From an uncultured Gemmatimonadaceae bacterium (lineage in GTDB: Bacteria; Gemmatimonadota; Gemmatimonadetes; Gemmatimonadales; Gemmatimonadaceae), in the NCBI GenBank assembly GCA_955652635.1, contig CATPBN010000244.1, positions 1 through 6,343 on the forward strand: a DNA stretch of 6,343 bases. Direction: 5' to 3'. The translations under genes and the position numbers were made by a program. Below the pieces are notes generated by a model, which worked only from the letters and a program-made list of their open reading frames with translations, was not told where the DNA came from and ran no database searches. Below, in pieces: positions 6,075 through 6,343 of this stretch (the first letter of the stretch is position 1; every line of letters starts with the position of its first letter).

Positions 6075-6343
6075 ATGCGACACTTGCTCCTTTTGGGTCT
6101 GGTTGCCGTCAGCACGCGGGCATCCGCTCAGCTCGTTCCTCGTGATTCGGCGCCTCCGACGACGCTGACGATCGAACAGGCAATCGGCCTCGCCCAGCGG
6201 AATAACCCTGTACTGCAGCAGACGCTCAACAACCGCATCGGCGCGCGAGCCGCTGTGCGCAGCGCTTATGGGGCGCTCCTGCCAAGCGCGGATGCATCTC
6301 TGAGCGCGCAAAGGCAGCAGGGCGGGCAGCAGCCCCTCTACGG
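6075..6343 (+). CDS. TolC-family outer-membrane efflux protein, N-terminal part (runs off window)
   Basis: An open frame from ATG 6075 to the window end gives 89 complete residues. Residues 1-18 form a Sec signal peptide: MRH, a Leu/Val-rich core, and an ASA|Q cleavage site after Ala18. The mature part carries LTIEQAIGLAQRNNPVLQQT (31-50), then a helix with RIGARAAVRSAYGALLPSAD (54-73), the first alpha-helical hairpin signature of outer-membrane efflux proteins (LtlxeAixlAlxnNPxl... ALLPs). The family forms trimeric outer-membrane channels for tripartite efflux pumps or type I secretion, so adaptor and inner-membrane pump genes may follow beyond the edge. No strong Shine-Dalgarno sequence is visible (only AAG near 6066). 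It is spaced 152 bases from the creatininase-family gene and has its own candidate promoter, so it probably starts a new unit. Confidence 0.88.
   Translation, partial: MRHLLLLGLVAVSTRASAQLVPRDSAPPTTLTIEQAIGLAQRNNPVLQQTLNNRIGARAAVRSAYGALLPSADASLSAQRQQGGQQPLY

Noticed and set aside
5979..6311. 110-codon minus-strand frame opposite the TolC-family gene
   Set aside because: The plus strand encodes a signal peptide and the outer-membrane efflux signature across the same bases, so this is a shadow.

Overview
The window is GC-rich and densely coded. Third codon positions in the long genes favour G/C, start codons vary (ATG, GTG, possibly TTG), and promoter spacing is short. The protein types (an NtrY-like histidine kinase, a Hanks-type Ser/Thr kinase, a creatininase-family hydrolase and a TolC-type outer-membrane protein) indicate a Gram-negative bacterium. 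The style is compatible with Gemmatimonadota or a similar soil phylum. That placement is an impression from composition and gene content, not proof.

Layout. (1) Bases 1-105 may hold the 3' end of an unidentified plus-strand gene that converges on the kinase gene. (2) Bases 115-1887 (minus) encode a 590-residue soluble protein with a degenerate kinase fold (pseudokinase) followed by an intact Ser/Thr kinase domain. (3) Bases 1884-5231 (minus) encode a very large membrane histidine kinase, up to 1115 residues. It has about ten predicted membrane helices, three separate extracytoplasmic regions and an NtrY-like HisKA/HATPase core. Its stop codon overlaps the Ser/Thr kinase start by four bases (GTGA). 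(4) Bases 5176-5922 (plus) encode a creatininase-family metal hydrolase, transcribed divergently with essentially no intergenic space. (5) Bases 5923-6074 are a short intergenic region with a hairpin and a good -10 element. (6) From 6075 the window holds the first 89 complete codons of a TolC-family outer-membrane efflux protein that runs off the right edge.

How the parts may work together. The two kinases form a translationally coupled minus-strand operon, histidine kinase first. No response regulator lies in the window. The most noteworthy idea is a mixed signalling module in which a multi-sensor membrane histidine kinase is made together with a cytosolic pseudokinase-Ser/Thr kinase. The coupling and the domain content are visible in the sequence; functional cross-talk is inference. 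The creatininase homologue and the TolC-like gene look like separate transcription units.
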